Assembly: GCA_038030265.1 (NCBI GenBank)
Contig: CM075943.1
Span: 16,058,001-16,122,000, forward strand
DNA from: Corythucha ciliata
Taxonomy: Eukaryota; Arthropoda; Insecta; Hemiptera; Tingidae
Reading direction: 5' to 3'
DNA: 64,000 bases
The position numbers were made by a program, and so were the translations under genes. Below the pieces are notes generated by a model that saw nothing but the letters and a program-made list of their open reading frames with translations, did not search any database and was not told where the DNA came from. This document shows positions 46,463 through 57,752 of the stretch, in pieces. Position 1 is the first letter of the stretch. Each line of letters begins with the position of its first letter.

Positions 46463-48654
46463 GGGTTGCCAGATAGCCAAGGCTCTTCGCCCGGAGATAT
46501 ACATATATGGCTGGCGAGGGGCGTTACGTATGAACATATCGAGCGCCCAAAGGGTCAATCTGCAGTATTTGTATACAAGGGCCAACCTGGATTAATTGGA
46601 CCAAAGAGCAAAGAGCTGTTCGAGGTCCTAAAGCGGTGGGGTCAATCGGAAATTTCTCGAGCTTGTTTTTAGGGCCAATTTGCATGAAATCTTCACCCCT
46701 TCACACATGTTTTGGCATTCCGATGGTCCAAATATTTCGCTCATTCCTTTTTTTACTCATGAGTAAAAGTGATGTGATGAGTTTTTTTTTTTTTTTTGGT
46801 TAGTGCGTTTAGTGGTTAGAGTCATGTTCGGATCCAGAGGGGGGGGCGCACCCTCATCTAGGCCATTCTAGTTAGTCGACAACACTGAAAATTTTGGCCT
46901 GCGATCTGGCGATCCAAAAATGGGCTGTTCGGCTTCAAACCAATATTATGTCCCTAAAGTTGACTTATTAGCTCAAATAAGAATCGAAATTTCACGGAAA
47001 ATAAAGTTTACAGCGTGCTGTCAAGCTCTGACAGCACTCACGCAACCTTGAGCTCGCGGATCGGCAGGTAAGAAACCGTAAGCTTTCTGTGGTTTGAGTG
47101 TTTTGTGGTTTGAGCGTTTCTCGATTACAGCTTTATGTGGTGATTGCATAATGAGGGAACGCTCTTGTGGTCTGAGCGTTTTTTTGAGATTAGAGCTGTT
47201 TGCGGTCTGAAAATTAAGGAAAAGGCATTAATTCGTGGCTAAATGTTGAAAAAAGTGACAATTCGGGATAAAATTGAGGGGAAAAAACGCCGATTCGCTG
47301 CGGGAAAAGCGCTCACTAATTCGCGATTTCTGGGGGCAACTTCATGGCTGAAATTCAGAAAAAACGTAAATTCGTTGCTAAAATTTAGAAAAGCCGCTCA
47401 TTCGTGGCTAAACGTAAAGACAGTGCTCATATACTGCTGTAGTTGAGGGAAATCGCTTATTCACGACTAAGTGTGAGCGCTAATAAATCACTGCTCAAAT
47501 TGAGGAACAGTGCTAGTTCGTTTTCAAAATGGAGATAAAGCGCTAATTCAACGCTAAAATGAAAAAAAAAGATCTAAAGCATCGCTAAACGTGAAGAAGT
47601 CGCTAACACTCCGTTGAGCTTGATAGCAAGCGCAAATTCGTAGCTATATAGAAATGGAAGGCATCGCCGACTCACTGCAGGAGTTGAGGAAAGCGCATAT
47701 TCGATGCTGAAATTGAGATTGAGCGCCGAATCGTAGCTAAACCGTGACAAAGGGTGAATTCGTAGCAGAAATTGAGAAAATCGTGTATTCTGCCAAAATT
47801 GAAAAAATTCAAATTCGCAATGTCTTGGAAATTGAGAAAAAGCTCTAATTCATGGCGAAATGTGAAAAAGATCGCTAATTCACTGCTGAAATTGAGAAAA
47901 AGCTATAATTCGCTACTAAAATTGAGAACAAGCGCTGAATCTCTGCTATAACATGGATAAAAAAAGCACTAATCGTGGCTAAATTTAAAGCGCTTATTCA
48001 TGGCCAAAAGTTAAAACAATTGCTGATTCACTGCTTTAATTAAGCAAATATACGCTAATTTGCTAATATTGCTAATAAAATTAAAGAGAAATCTCGTTAG
48101 TAGATAAAATGGAGAGAACACCAATTCGTGACTTCCGTTGCCAACTTAATGCCTAAAATGTTACGCTACTCAAAAATTATAATTCCTTGATTTTTTGGAG
48201 ACAGAGAGGACTCATTGAGATCACCTTCCAAGGGCCTGATATATGTGTAGTTTCACAAGTGATTACACTACATAGGCCTTGGACCAAGCAATTGGGTAAT
48301 TTCATGGTCAAATAAGCAATTTCGGTGGATATTCAAAGTCTCCTTTCCATTTCGTGGGTTTTGAGATGTAAAATTGGCAATTTTTTCGGCCAAATATCTT
48401 GTTTATTGTGGAAAGAAAAATCTTTTGTTTTTTGTTAATACAAATATTCGGGCTAATTTTCTGGTTAAAATTCAGCGAGTATCAATTTGCTGAGAAGGGT
48501 TTGTCAACGCGTGTTTTCGATTTTTTGGAAGGCATTTTTTGTTACTTCCTGAACTGAAGCAAAATTTATTTTGGCAAGGAGATATTCTCGGCCCGGCCGG
48601 AGATCGGGTCCCAGGCCCAGAGAGTCCGGGCGAAAACCGGATATCTGGCAACCC
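46463..48654. mobile_element. 2.2-kb TIR element inserted in family A, carrying family B repeats
   Basis: Ends GGGTTGCCAGAT (46463) and its inverse (ending 48654) match perfectly for 12-13 bp and then again at TTCGCCCGGA. TA flanks both ends (46461-46462, 48655-48656), as in Tc1/mariner-type insertion. Family A repeats lie on both sides and family B repeats inside. A short open stretch at about 46490-46670 is the only possible coding remnant and resembles nothing I know. Confidence 0.65.
47200..48155 (-). repeat. Degenerate tandem repeat, family B (inside the 2.2-kb element)
   Basis: About thirty units of the AATTCGCGGCTAAAATTGAG-AAAAAGCGC type, reverse orientation. A few family C-like GTGGTTTGAGCG units precede it at about 47090-47190. 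Confidence 0.75.
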
Positions 48655-48655
48655 T

Positions 48656-48995
48656 AAGTCTCTGGAACCCGTGGTATTTGTTTTGCGTTATAGATCTAAA
48701 GCCATGAATTTTGTTGTCTGAATAAGCCAAACTTGTGTAATATGTATACGTTTTTTGGAACCAACCCGTCGAAATTTTCTCATCTGAGTGAGCCAATCCC
48801 ACGAAATTGGGGGTTTTAATAGCAAAATTCTTAAAATTGGTTATTCGTAAGGATCTGAACTCGCGAAATGAGGTTTTCTCGAATAAGCCAATCCCGCGAC
48901 TTTGTTTGATTATGAGATAAATCAGCGAAATTTTGTTTTAGAAGGGTCTAACAACGCGAAATAATTTTATATGCGCGATTTTGATTATTTTAGTA
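48656..48995 (-). repeat. Degenerate tandem repeat, family A (continuation)
   Basis: Continuation of the 44690-46420 tract after the 2.2-kb insertion, same orientation (GAGCCAATCCCACGAAATTG units). Confidence 0.65.
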
Positions 48996-51358
48996 CCGTT
49001 TTCTCGTTAAAACGTTGACTATGGCTTTAGTTTCAAAATGCCAACGAATAACGGGTAACTTGCTCGTTTTTCGAATGTAGGCTTGAAGATGATTCACTGC
49101 TGTGTTGTCTTTGAAATTAAATGATTGGCTCTGTGGGGGGTGAATTTGCGAAGAAAAAAAAAAAATGAGTACGTCATTTCTTTGTGAATGCCGACGCGGT
49201 TATTGCTGTACAGAATCTTTTGTTTCTCTTTTTTGTCTGTTCATATTTTCTTCTTGCTCAGAACAGATGAGCTTTAGGGGAGGGGGGGGGACAGATGGAG
49301 CATTTCGGGATTGACGTCACCTTTACAAGATCAGATGTGTAAAAGTACAAAAGAGCAGCTTTTTGGGGTAGCGCAGGGCAGTCCGGAATAGTTTGGGAGG
49401 ATGGCGGAGACAGTTTAGGGAAATAGTGCACCCGAACTATATGAAATTATGTTATTCGAAGGAAGATGTCATGGATAAGTGGTAAACAAGATATTATAGT
49501 TTACTATTTTTTAGTGTTGCTACAATGATTATTTAGCAGGTTATAAAAAAGTGAGCGAAATCCTTCAAATTTCAATTAAGAAAGGTCAAGTCTGTTACTC
49601 GACGATTTTTTCTCGGGCTGAAAGGGCACGTAAACTATAGCCAACCATGCCGCTTTGGTCTAATCTAGTCTAGCCTAGTCTGGTCTAGTCTAGTCTAGTC
49701 GATCATATGGTTTTAAGCCCAGTTTAAACCTAAGCTGAGCTTGAAAGCCTAATCTGTGGAATTCAGTACTTCGTACAGTAAACTGTTTCGGCGCCACCAT
49801 CAGTGTTCCTACTTCCTACCCGTACCTTTTGTAATTATTTTGTGTTCATTACTTTTGGATATGTTCTTTAAATAACTAGTTTTTAAAGCTCCATCGTCTG
49901 TCTAAAACACTGCGGTGAAGAGACCGGAAACTGCTTTTATTAGGTTTCTCGCGATATTTCAGTGGAAATGGCTGTGGTAGAAGGAGTTTGATACTTTGGC
50001 ATTCTCCTGGGTGCCTCCACTCCTTCCCCCCTTTACCACTACATCATCCCGTAAGAAAAGTTAACTGTACTGTGGAAGGAGTTCCACCTTTCTTTCTAGC
50101 TCACGGGTGTCCCGCGTCTCTGCCACCCCCCTCCCCCCAACGCACCCCTTGTGCACTCTCGTCTCACCTTGCACAGTGCCCCTCTAGCTCCTCTACACCT
50201 GATTCCGTGATGCAGTATAGGGATTGGGCCGGCCGCCAAACGAGATTCCCGCGAGGTCCTCTCGCTCTATCTCCTGTTTTTTTTTTTTTTTTTTCTCCTT
50301 TAATCGACGTATGTTACTCTCTCTCTTCGTCTGCTTCTCCTTCTCCTCTTTCGGTTTTGTGTTCCATTCCAGGATAGTTTAGGGATAGGATGAAAGAGAA
50401 CGGGTCTATCTCTGTCGGAGTGAAGTGAAGCGGTTTTTCCACACACACACCACAGCAACACAAAAACGAATAATGGGACTGTTGCGGAGTTAATTGTATG
50501 TGATGTACGTACCCCCCCCCTCCTTTTCATTCTGTGCGAAGTGGTATTCCTCAATCTCTCCAGTGCGAAAGCAAGGAATTTGAGCCCCCCACACTGCCCC
50601 TCCTCTTGCCTTATAGAAAGACATCCTTCGAGTGTCATCCGTGTTCACCTGTTACTTCACCAGTTTACTTTAGTTTATTGCACGGTGCAGTGTTCAAATC
50701 CTTTAAACTCCCCCTCAGCAATCATGATAGCTCATTACGCATTCAAAACCCCTCGTGTTCGGTAGTGAGATATTGGTGGCCTTAAAGCAAAAAAAACACT
50801 TGTTCGTAGTACGGGTAAAATAATATTTTCAACCTTGACAGTTTAAGCCTACGCGAGATCAGTTTACGAGTGGGTGAAAACCGTAGTAAATGATTGTAGC
50901 CAAATTTAAATCTTACTCGCCGCCTTTTTTTTTCTATGCGGAAAGAAATGAAATGTGTGCGGTTTCTTAATCGGAAGTTGGGAAAACAGTAAGATGTTGA
51001 GCCCACGTTATTTAATAAAAAAGAAAGAAATTAGAGTGATGTAATTTATTGTGAGGATTCTTTTTGTGATGCGCGCTTCGTGGGAATGCTTTTGTATTGT
51101 TTTTCTTTCTTTCTCGTGAGAGCATTCGCTCCGTTTAAAATCAACACAAACTCTTTAATTTTATAAATTCTTTTTAATTGGAATTACCGGTATTGCTCGA
51201 CGTAATTACGTACGACTTTTACTTTGAAAGGGAATTAAAAATGAAATAAAATTAGAAAGTTTTACCACCCCGCGGTAGAGGGGTTGCATTGGGACGGTCG
51301 TCCCTCGTGCGTATCGTCGAGAGGGCCCCCCTTCTCGCGTTTTTATTTTTTTTTGGTT
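48996..51358. other. Intron 5: repeat-poor stretch
   Basis: No TIR element recognised; a (TCTAG)n-like microsatellite at 49659-49700 is the only tandem repeat. Open frames at about 50000-50770 are short and lack phase-compatible splice sites. It lies upstream of the candidate alternative exon and may include its promoter. Confidence 0.4.
49659..49700 (+). repeat. (TCTAG)n-type microsatellite
   Basis: About eight imperfect pentamer copies (TCTAG, CCTAG, TCTGG). Confidence 0.85.
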
Positions 51359-51415
51359 TTTCCGCGCAGTTTTTCATCTTGAGACGTCAGTGTTGTTCTG
51401 GTCGTTTAAATTAAT

Positions 51416-51584
51416 ATGGTCGGTAAACTCAGTAAAATCGCCGCACTTTTCGGCAGTAAATCGAGTCTTAGTGCCAATTCGGCGTTTCCGAGTACGTTAA
51501 CCGTGTGCCAGGAGGATACTAGGTCGGAGAAGACTTTGAAAAAATCCTGGTCGTTTCGTTTGACCAAGAAGCACAAAGAAAAAG
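51416..51584 (+). CDS. Candidate alternative first exon (MVGKLSKIAALFGSKSS...)
   Basis: An ATG at 51416 opens 56 codons ending in a consensus donor AAAAAG/GTGAGT, leaving phase 1. The protein is Ser/Lys-rich (SKSSLSANSAFPSTLT, then KSWSFRLTKKHKEK). Codon use matches the gene's other exons (TCG, GTC, CGT) and not the intron. About 30 bp upstream is a CRE-like GACGTCA (51383-51389). Phase 1 fits either exon 6 of the MTUS-like gene at 62444, which would make a short isoform without CAP-Gly, or the exon at 54677. Vertebrate MTUS1 is known to use alternative promoters with different first exons. I do not recognise this N-terminus. Confidence 0.6.
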
Positions 51585-54500
51585 GTGAGTTTTCTTCTTG
51601 CAGGATTCCTTGTTGAATAACATTTTCTCCACGTGTAGGTTCTTAACTTTCAAATTGTTTTGTGGTCAAAATTTGGCGTACACAGCTGGGACAACAGTTT
51701 TTCCTTTCCTCCAGCCCAAATCTGGTCTGTTCAAGCTTAAGTCTATGAACCATTATTTTAATAATCGAATTTGATGAGAAACCTTTTAATTGTTTAAAGA
51801 AGCTCGTATATATATCATTTTTATTTTTTAGCAAACGCCTTTTTAAGTACAGCCGAATGTCGTGAGAAAATAATTTTGAACAACTCTCTATACCCTCAAA
51901 CAAAAAAGTTTTAACTGGAATATTCATTAGCAGTCGCACGCTCAAAAGGTATAGAAAACGTGCTTTCCGCGTCGTATGTATTTTAGGGGTCGTTGTCACG
52001 AATCGAATTTGAACTTGCCGGAAATCGCGCGAATCTTTGAACTTTACGGAAATGTGAGGTTGTTCTAACGCCTCCACACCGGGACGGTTGATCGTCCTCT
52101 CGCGGGTGACGATGATTTTCCATTTTTGTCCCCCCTCCTCCTCCCGCTCCTAGGTAAAGGGCGGCTGACAGTTTGATGGTTTCAGAATCGAAGGCCTTGT
52201 TTTGGTCACGATTTTATTTCTGACGTAGAATACGGCTTGAAACACGTTCGCATGAGTAGTAGTATTTTTTTTTCTTTTGTCTAATACTCGCGGTCTGAAA
52301 TGCCTTTCGTCTCGAGTTCTTCGAAGTGAGCGGAATGAACAAATCCCAAAGATGGACGACTTAATCAAGACTGACTGCCCGCGAATCCATAATAAATGCT
52401 AAGTACAAAGAATCGACGACCCCTGTTGAGGCTTTTAAGTCAAGACGTGGCGATGGAGTTGTGTTTTTCGCGATAGCATTTCCCATATAGAGTGGTTTTT
52501 GTTGTTGTTTTTTTTACCGTGGAGCGGCCTTTGAATTCTTTTCCTCGACGTCAATTCTGGAGTTTGTCGGGACTACATGAGGAGTTCTGTATATTGACGT
52601 GATCATGGTTCGTTTTTAGGAGGCCCTGAGCGAGCGGTCTCCCTCCTGTTCCCAAAATATGGCGGTATGTTGATTGGCAGAAATGCTAATTTGGTTTTGA
52701 ATAATGCTCCGCAAACGCCAGCTTTCGGCTGCGTTCGGCCTCCGCATATTTTTGTATTGACTTTATTTTGATTCCTGAGACGATTTATTCGTGCTTTTAT
52801 TTTTATTTTTTTATTATTTCTTATTTTCCGTCCGTTTTCGAGACCGTTCACTATTTGAGAAAATTCTGGTCCAAATTTTCTATTTAATTTTGACTGACAA
52901 TGAGTGTCAAGTTCGACCGTGTCTACCCGCCGGAAATCGCCGCCTTAAGGTCTTCTTAGACGACAAATCGACAGGAGACGAGCAAATGGTGTTTTTTTTT
53001 AAATCAAATAATTCAAGGACCGTGGGTGAAAAGGGAAGATTCGTGTAATTAGAGAACATTTATTATTCTGACTGTTATCAGCATAGTAGTTAAAAGAAAG
53101 CAGTCCTTTCACGCTTGAACTTCCCAATTTCTTCCAAAAGGTGCAGGACTGCCTTAATTAAAATAAATAAGCAGTTGGAAATTATCGTCAGGCAACAAAG
53201 AGCATTGTTTTGCCCCGAGAGTCGTAGCGGTCTAGGGAATGGCCATGAATACTGTAATTTTGACTAAATTTGTCAGGTTTTGTGAGCTACAGGGCCCGTA
53301 CTAAGGACAATTTCAGCTGCGAATTGGCGCGAGATTGACTTTTTAAATAGATAAACGTCCGAAATTCGTTTCTTGACCCCTGCAAAATTGCTTTAGTGAG
53401 AGAACTAACTTGGCAAATTTTGTTTTTTGTATGTTCAACCACGCAAAATTGGTTTTTTCAATGACAAAACCTCACGAGAATGGTTATTTTGAAAAGCCAA
53501 TCCCGTGAAATAGTCGTTTCTCAATAAGCCAACCACGCGAATTTTAGTTTTTTAAAGACCCGACAAGGCAAAATTGTTGTTTTTTGGTGAGACCACAAAA
53601 AAAAACGTTGTCTTGGGACTTCCACTCACGCACGATAGTTAGGGGTCATATTGAGGGCTGAAAGGCTTCGACGGGGGCCCAATTGAATCACAGCAGGTTG
53701 GAGGGGTGAGGCCGTGTCGCCTACGGGGAAAATTTGGTGGCCACCAGGAAAAAATGCACCGGCAAAAAACGCTTCAAGCCCCTCTGGTCTAACTTAAAAT
53801 TCGACTTTTCGGGGCACGCGGTTTAGTTTAATTTGAAGTTTTCAGGGTAATTTTCACAAAGTTGTCTGATTTGAGCAGTAGATACGTGTTGTGTGTTTCA
53901 ATGGGAATGACCGTAGAAAATTTCGTGAAAAAACATTCAAATCAAATATTTGACCTGATTTGGGGGGGGGGGATGCCCATGCGTCCAACCACCTGTGACC
54001 CACCCCATCAGGAGTTTACGTATCAGACAATTCTAGCGCTTGACAGTCGTTCCCCTGCCAACAAGTAAAACACATTTCTCTCTAGAGGAAAACAGTAATT
54101 TCTCGATTTCATTGACTTCCGTTGAAATAGCTTAGAGAGCGGCATTTTTAGTTTGAATGTTTTTATAATTCGAAAGTGGTCGCGGTTCCTGTTAAAGAAT
54201 AGTAACTTACTCCCAAGTTCGACATGAAAATAATTATTGTGCCTTCATTGTATAATTAATACATTTTGATTCATTCGAGGTTATTTTCAAGCCTATTTAC
54301 ATTTTAAGTTGATTGTTGGAGAAACAATTTAATTATTTAACACGAGAAAAAAAAGGTTTTTACAAAGTCTTGTTCTATTGCCACACTCGCACGCTCGTGT
54401 GGGCAAACCACACGAAATCGATTGTGCAAAAGCCTCACTTTTTCCATTTTTTTTATAGAATAACTATTTCTTAGAGACCAGAGAAAATCGAAACAACCCC

Positions 54501-54676
54501 CCCCCCCTCCATGATTCGCCACGATGACGTATTTTTTTTTTTTTGAGGTGGAAATCCTCAATCCTATACGAAGCGTCAGACGACGTGGGTCTTCGTGTGT
54601 TAGTTGTTCCCGCCATTGATGTGATAACTATCAATCATGATGATTGATCGAGCTTTGCTGCCACGTTTTCTTTTAG
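51585..54676. other. Intron between the two candidate alternative exons
   Basis: Mostly featureless to about 53300. A small family A patch (reverse) at about 53320-53620, G run at 53961 and C run at 54497. The end ATAACTATCAATCATGATGA through GTTTTCTTTTAG offers a branch-point-like sequence and acceptor. Confidence 0.4.
53320..53620 (-). repeat. Degenerate tandem repeat, family A (small patch)
   Basis: About ten diverged GCCAATCCCGTGAAAT-type units in reverse orientation. Confidence 0.55.
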
Positions 54677-54780
54677 AAAATGATGACGATGAAGAAGAAG
54701 AAGAAGAAATTCGATTGAATTTCTTCATGCAGTATAGTGCCAATGTGAACGAACTATGCATGATTCAGAGGGGGGAGAGG
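54677..54780 (+). CDS. Candidate exon, acidic stretch plus first half of an SH3-like domain
   Basis: Acceptor TTTTCTTTTAG/AAAATG and donor GAGAGG/GTAAGC frame a 104-bp open segment. With phase 1 input (G plus AA = Glu) it reads NDDDEEEEEEIRLNFF then MQYSANVNELCMIQRGER and leaves phase 0. The pattern hydrophobic-x-x-Y-S-A-x(3)-E-L-x(5)-G-E is like the RT-loop half of SH3 domains (ALYDY...ELS...KGD/E), so a following exon should carry the WW and GxxPxNY half. The phase joins 51416-51584 exactly. Phase 0 output does not fit exon 6 at 62444 (that frame stops at about 62677), and no phase-0 partner with SH3 motifs was found before the window ends. Confidence 0.5.
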
Positions 54781-54833
54781 GTAAGCCATTGATCAACAGC
54801 CCAATGCAAGGACAAGGACAACATTCTTATGGT

Positions 54834-54962
54834 GGATTTCACCACCTCAGCTTAAGGTTCGGCTTAACTAAGCCTAACCTTGTTAACATAAAATTCAATG
54901 CATTTTTTCTCTCAAGCCCAACTTAATTTTAAGCTAAACCTTAAGCAGAGGTGGTGAAATCC
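54834..54962. mobile_element. 129-bp MITE
   Basis: Terminal inverted repeats of 26 bp starting GGATTTCACCACCTC, with one mismatch. Non-coding; begins 54 bp after the candidate SH3-like exon's donor. Confidence 0.8.
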
Positions 54963-55444
54963 GTTCGCTCTGATGATATCAAAACTTTCGCTTCAGACAT
55001 GCCTAGTATCTACTATCTAATAAGAAGAAAAAAAGGAATGTCGGGTTGGCATTTTCTTTGTGAATGTTTTCTTGCCTAGGCTGGTAGATAATCAGCCTTT
55101 TCAAGAATAAATTGTTGAGTTCCTACACAAGGGAAATACGGACACATTCTATTAATTACTACCCCCCCCCTCTCATCACCAAATGGAACGATCCATGGCG
55201 GGCCCCTTTGCACCGACTTGGTTACACATAATTGAATCGAGAATTGTCTGAACCCTGAAATCATCCAGGGAGCTCTGCTGGTAGCCGCTGTAGGACTTTT
55301 GGAAACCCACGGTCATTTCAGAAAACACATTGAAACCAAGAAACCGCATATCACCATGATCTATTGACGGCTGTTGAGCTTGTCCACGGAAAATTCTATG
55401 TACGATGTTCAATTTTCAATTTAATGCACACACAAAACTGTTTA

Positions 55445-55640
55445 GGGCTCACAACGGAGCTACCTGTTGACAAACACACCTTTGGGCTGCTTGAAAACGG
55501 CTAGCAAGTGTGAAAAATTAGCTCTTCACAAACATACACTAGAAAACCACCACTTCCACTTCCACTTTTTTACTCTCGCCAGTCGTTTGAAAGCACCCAA
55601 AGGTGTGTTTGTCAACAGCTATAGCTCTGCTGTGAGACCC
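55445..55640. mobile_element. 196-bp foldback MITE
   Basis: Ends GGGCTCACAACGGAGCTACC and the inverse of GGGTCTCACAGCAGAGCTAT; the perfect inner part is TGTTGACAAACACACCTTTG then GG. Arms are about 65 bp, loop about 65 bp with CACTTC repeats. Confidence 0.75.
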
Positions 55641-56540
55641 TCTGCCCCACGGAAATGTCTGACGATCTCAGAAGTGTCATGTCCTAGACCATAAAAAACG
55701 TCCTGTGCAGGTGCCAGACACGATCAAATGACCCGGATTTTTGATACTGTGGGCTCCCGGACTATTATGCTTATATTTCGCAAATGTAATCATAATGTAA
55801 TACATGATAGTATATATCATATATCGAGGGAGTAATTGGAGAGTTTATTTTCCGAGAGACAAGTTTAGCAGCTCAAATATAGGAGCTCCAATAAGCAGAT
55901 ATTTCTGGAAAACAATTGGTAACTGTGCTTTATTTGCCTAGGGAATAACGAATCTTACTCCCTGGGGAGTGAATTTCAATCATTACAGCATTAGTTGAAA
56001 GGGGTATGCCCGTATGCACCAGTTTACTTACCGGTTGTACATAAAAAGTATTTCCGACCCTGACAGAGCGTGGTGGTCTCACAATTTATACTTTGCAATA
56101 TTTATTACATATGTCCAAGAATCCAAACTTTGATCCCTTAAATTATTGACACCATGTAGGTGCATAATGTATGTAAACATTAAGATGAATTTGGCCAGCA
56201 GAAATTTCCCGGTAGAAATTACATACTGGCATTCGTACTAGTTTGCCCGGTGAATCTACGGCCGGCGGGGCTTTTATGCGTGAAGTGGGGCACGTCCCGT
56301 TCACGGCACTGACGTGTGTGGATCGACCTAGGCTTCTGTTCGGTTTTGTGATTTTTCAAAGCCAATTCCACATTTGTCCCATTTCCCGTTTGGTGAGGCA
56401 AATGCGGAAGTCGGTAAGAATTTAAAAAACATAGTTTTCCATCGTGAGGACTGAGTCTTTCCAAAAAATTGAGGAGTGCATTGTGATCTACATGACATAA
56501 AAAAAGCTGTACATGTACATGTACTAGCTGAAACTCACTT
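55641..56540. other. Intron 5 spacer
   Basis: Non-coding. A GTAAGAAT donor-like site near 56413 follows a short open frame (about 56243-56412) but no acceptor in phase was found, so no exon is called. Confidence 0.35.
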
Positions 56541-57045
56541 CTTCTCACGACACATAAAACACCATGGGCCCTATTCAGAAACGTCGGGAAAAATGCCGCA
56601 AGTGTGGTTGCTATGGCGGGATAACGTTATTTCTTATTCGGAGTCCTTGGATCCCGCTTGCGGCATGTTTTCACGACTGTTCGGAATAAGGCCCCAGGTC
56701 ACTGTTGTTAAATACAAGGCCGAAATAACTTTAAATTCGATACAAAAAGCTTTAAATTAATTATCACTTCCTCAGATGATAGCTCACCCCCACACCCCTT
56801 CCCCGTGAAGTTACTAAATGTCAACGATCTGATGAGGGGGAAAAATCGGGACCGAGCAAACAAAACATGGTGTTGTCGTGGGAGAAATAGATAGTACGGA
56901 GTTGAGTAGTTCCTGGTCGCCGCGGTGTCTCGGTGGTCTGAGAGCCGTACCGGAGATACGGTGTCCGGGTTCGATTCCCGCTCCGTGTCAGTTTCTTGTT
57001 CTCACGACACATAAAACACCAAGCCACTGTTGTTAAATACTTAGG
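56541..57045 (+). repeat. tRNA-derived (SINE-like) repeat with a duplicated tail
   Basis: A tRNA-like head at about 56921-56990 has a B box GGTTCGATTCC (56968-56978) and an A-box-like CGGTGGTCTGAGAG (56931-56944). It is followed by TCTCACGACACATAAAACAC and CACTGTTGTTAAATAC (to about 57040). The same tail occurs upstream at 56544-56563 and 56698-56716, split by MITE family M copy 4. The acceptor stem of the tRNA-like part does not pair well, so it is not a gene. Confidence 0.6.
56564..56696. mobile_element. MITE family M (copy 4, inverted), inside a SINE-like tail
   Basis: TGGGCCCTATTCAGAAACGT to TCGGAATAAGGCCCCA with the family M interior in inverted orientation (TTGCTATGGCGGGATAACGT and so on). 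It lies between ACACCA and GGTCACTG; the second SINE tail at 57015-57035 has these joined, so it shows the empty site. Confidence 0.8.
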
Positions 57046-57244
57046 TACTGCTAGTGATGGGTGATTTAAGAAGCCACCTCCGCCCATTGTAGCCAAGAAA
57101 TATGTCTGTTTAGTGATAATTTCGTCCCTCATTTCCCGCAAACACCTATTCTCTCGTACACAATTAATCAATTTATCAACGCCTGTGGTAAGCTCTCCAC
57201 ATCCCTCACTTTGGGTAGCGAAATAACCGCAAATTCGGACGAAT

Positions 57245-57417
57245 TCCGATGAAAATTTCAAATTAATTTGAACGCTGAAATCGTTCTGACGACGACGTAC
57301 GTATTCTGACGAGGATTTCTCTCCCATAGTAACCACTGTATTGAAAAGCAGATGTTAGTTTGTCAGAACTCGTCAGAACACATTTCGTCGTTCGTCACAT
57401 TTATAGTAACCGTAGCC
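57245..57417. mobile_element. TIR element family E (copy 1, diverged)
   Basis: Shares TCTGACGA, TCGTCAGAAC and TAGTAACCGTAGCC words with copy 2 at 57565-57749. The right end is clear (57417, followed by TTA); the left end is approximate. Confidence 0.6.
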
Positions 57418-57420
57418 TTA

Positions 57421-57561
57421 AGCCGGCTCCACACATGTGGTGTTTGCCAAATAACGAGCAAAATATTTATCACTTTCTAGCATTGCCTAGAAACCAACCA
57501 ACTGAAAATTGAAAAATATTTTGCTCGTTATTTGGCAAATACCGCATGTGTGGAGCCGGCT
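57421..57561. mobile_element. 141-bp MITE with 48-bp TIRs and TTA duplication
   Basis: Ends AGCCGGCTCCACACATG then (T/C)GGT(G/A)TTTGCCAAATAACG, 48 bp with two mismatches. Flanked by TTA at 57418-57420 and 57562-57564. Sits between the two family E copies. Confidence 0.85.
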
Positions 57562-57564
57562 TTA

Positions 57565-57749
57565 GGCTACGTTTACTATGCAAGCGATTTCTGACGAAAA
57601 TGTGTTCTGACGAGCTCTGACGAATTCGCTTAAATAAACAAACGTGAAAGTGGTTTCTATGGAAGAGAAATTCTCGTCAGAACACGTACGGGAATCAAAC
57701 TCGTCAGAACAAATTTTCGTCAGAAATCGCATGCATAGTAACCGAAGCC
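57565..57749. mobile_element. TIR element family E (copy 2), TTA duplication
   Basis: Ends GGCTACGTTTACTATGCAAG and the inverse of GGCTTCGGTTACTATGCATG; arms about 50 bp reading on through CGATTTCTGACGAAAAT. TTA at 57562-57564 and 57750-57752. Confidence 0.8.
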
Positions 57750-57752
57750 TTA

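Noticed and set aside
46490..46672. Open stretch as a transposase remnant of the 2.2-kb element
   Set aside because: About 60 codons with no recognisable catalytic motif; too weak to call.
56051..56130. TGGTGG-containing segment after an AG as an SH3 partner exon
   Set aside because: Neither frame after the AG gives a GxxPxNY pattern, and no donor in the right phase follows.
56921..56990. Functional tRNA gene (anticodon GGA)
   Set aside because: B box and anticodon arm look good, but the acceptor stem does not pair and the flanks belong to a duplicated SINE-like tail.
56821..57336. 171-codon minus-strand frame
   Set aside because: It crosses a tRNA-derived repeat and a TIR element boundary, so it cannot be one gene; no family resemblance.
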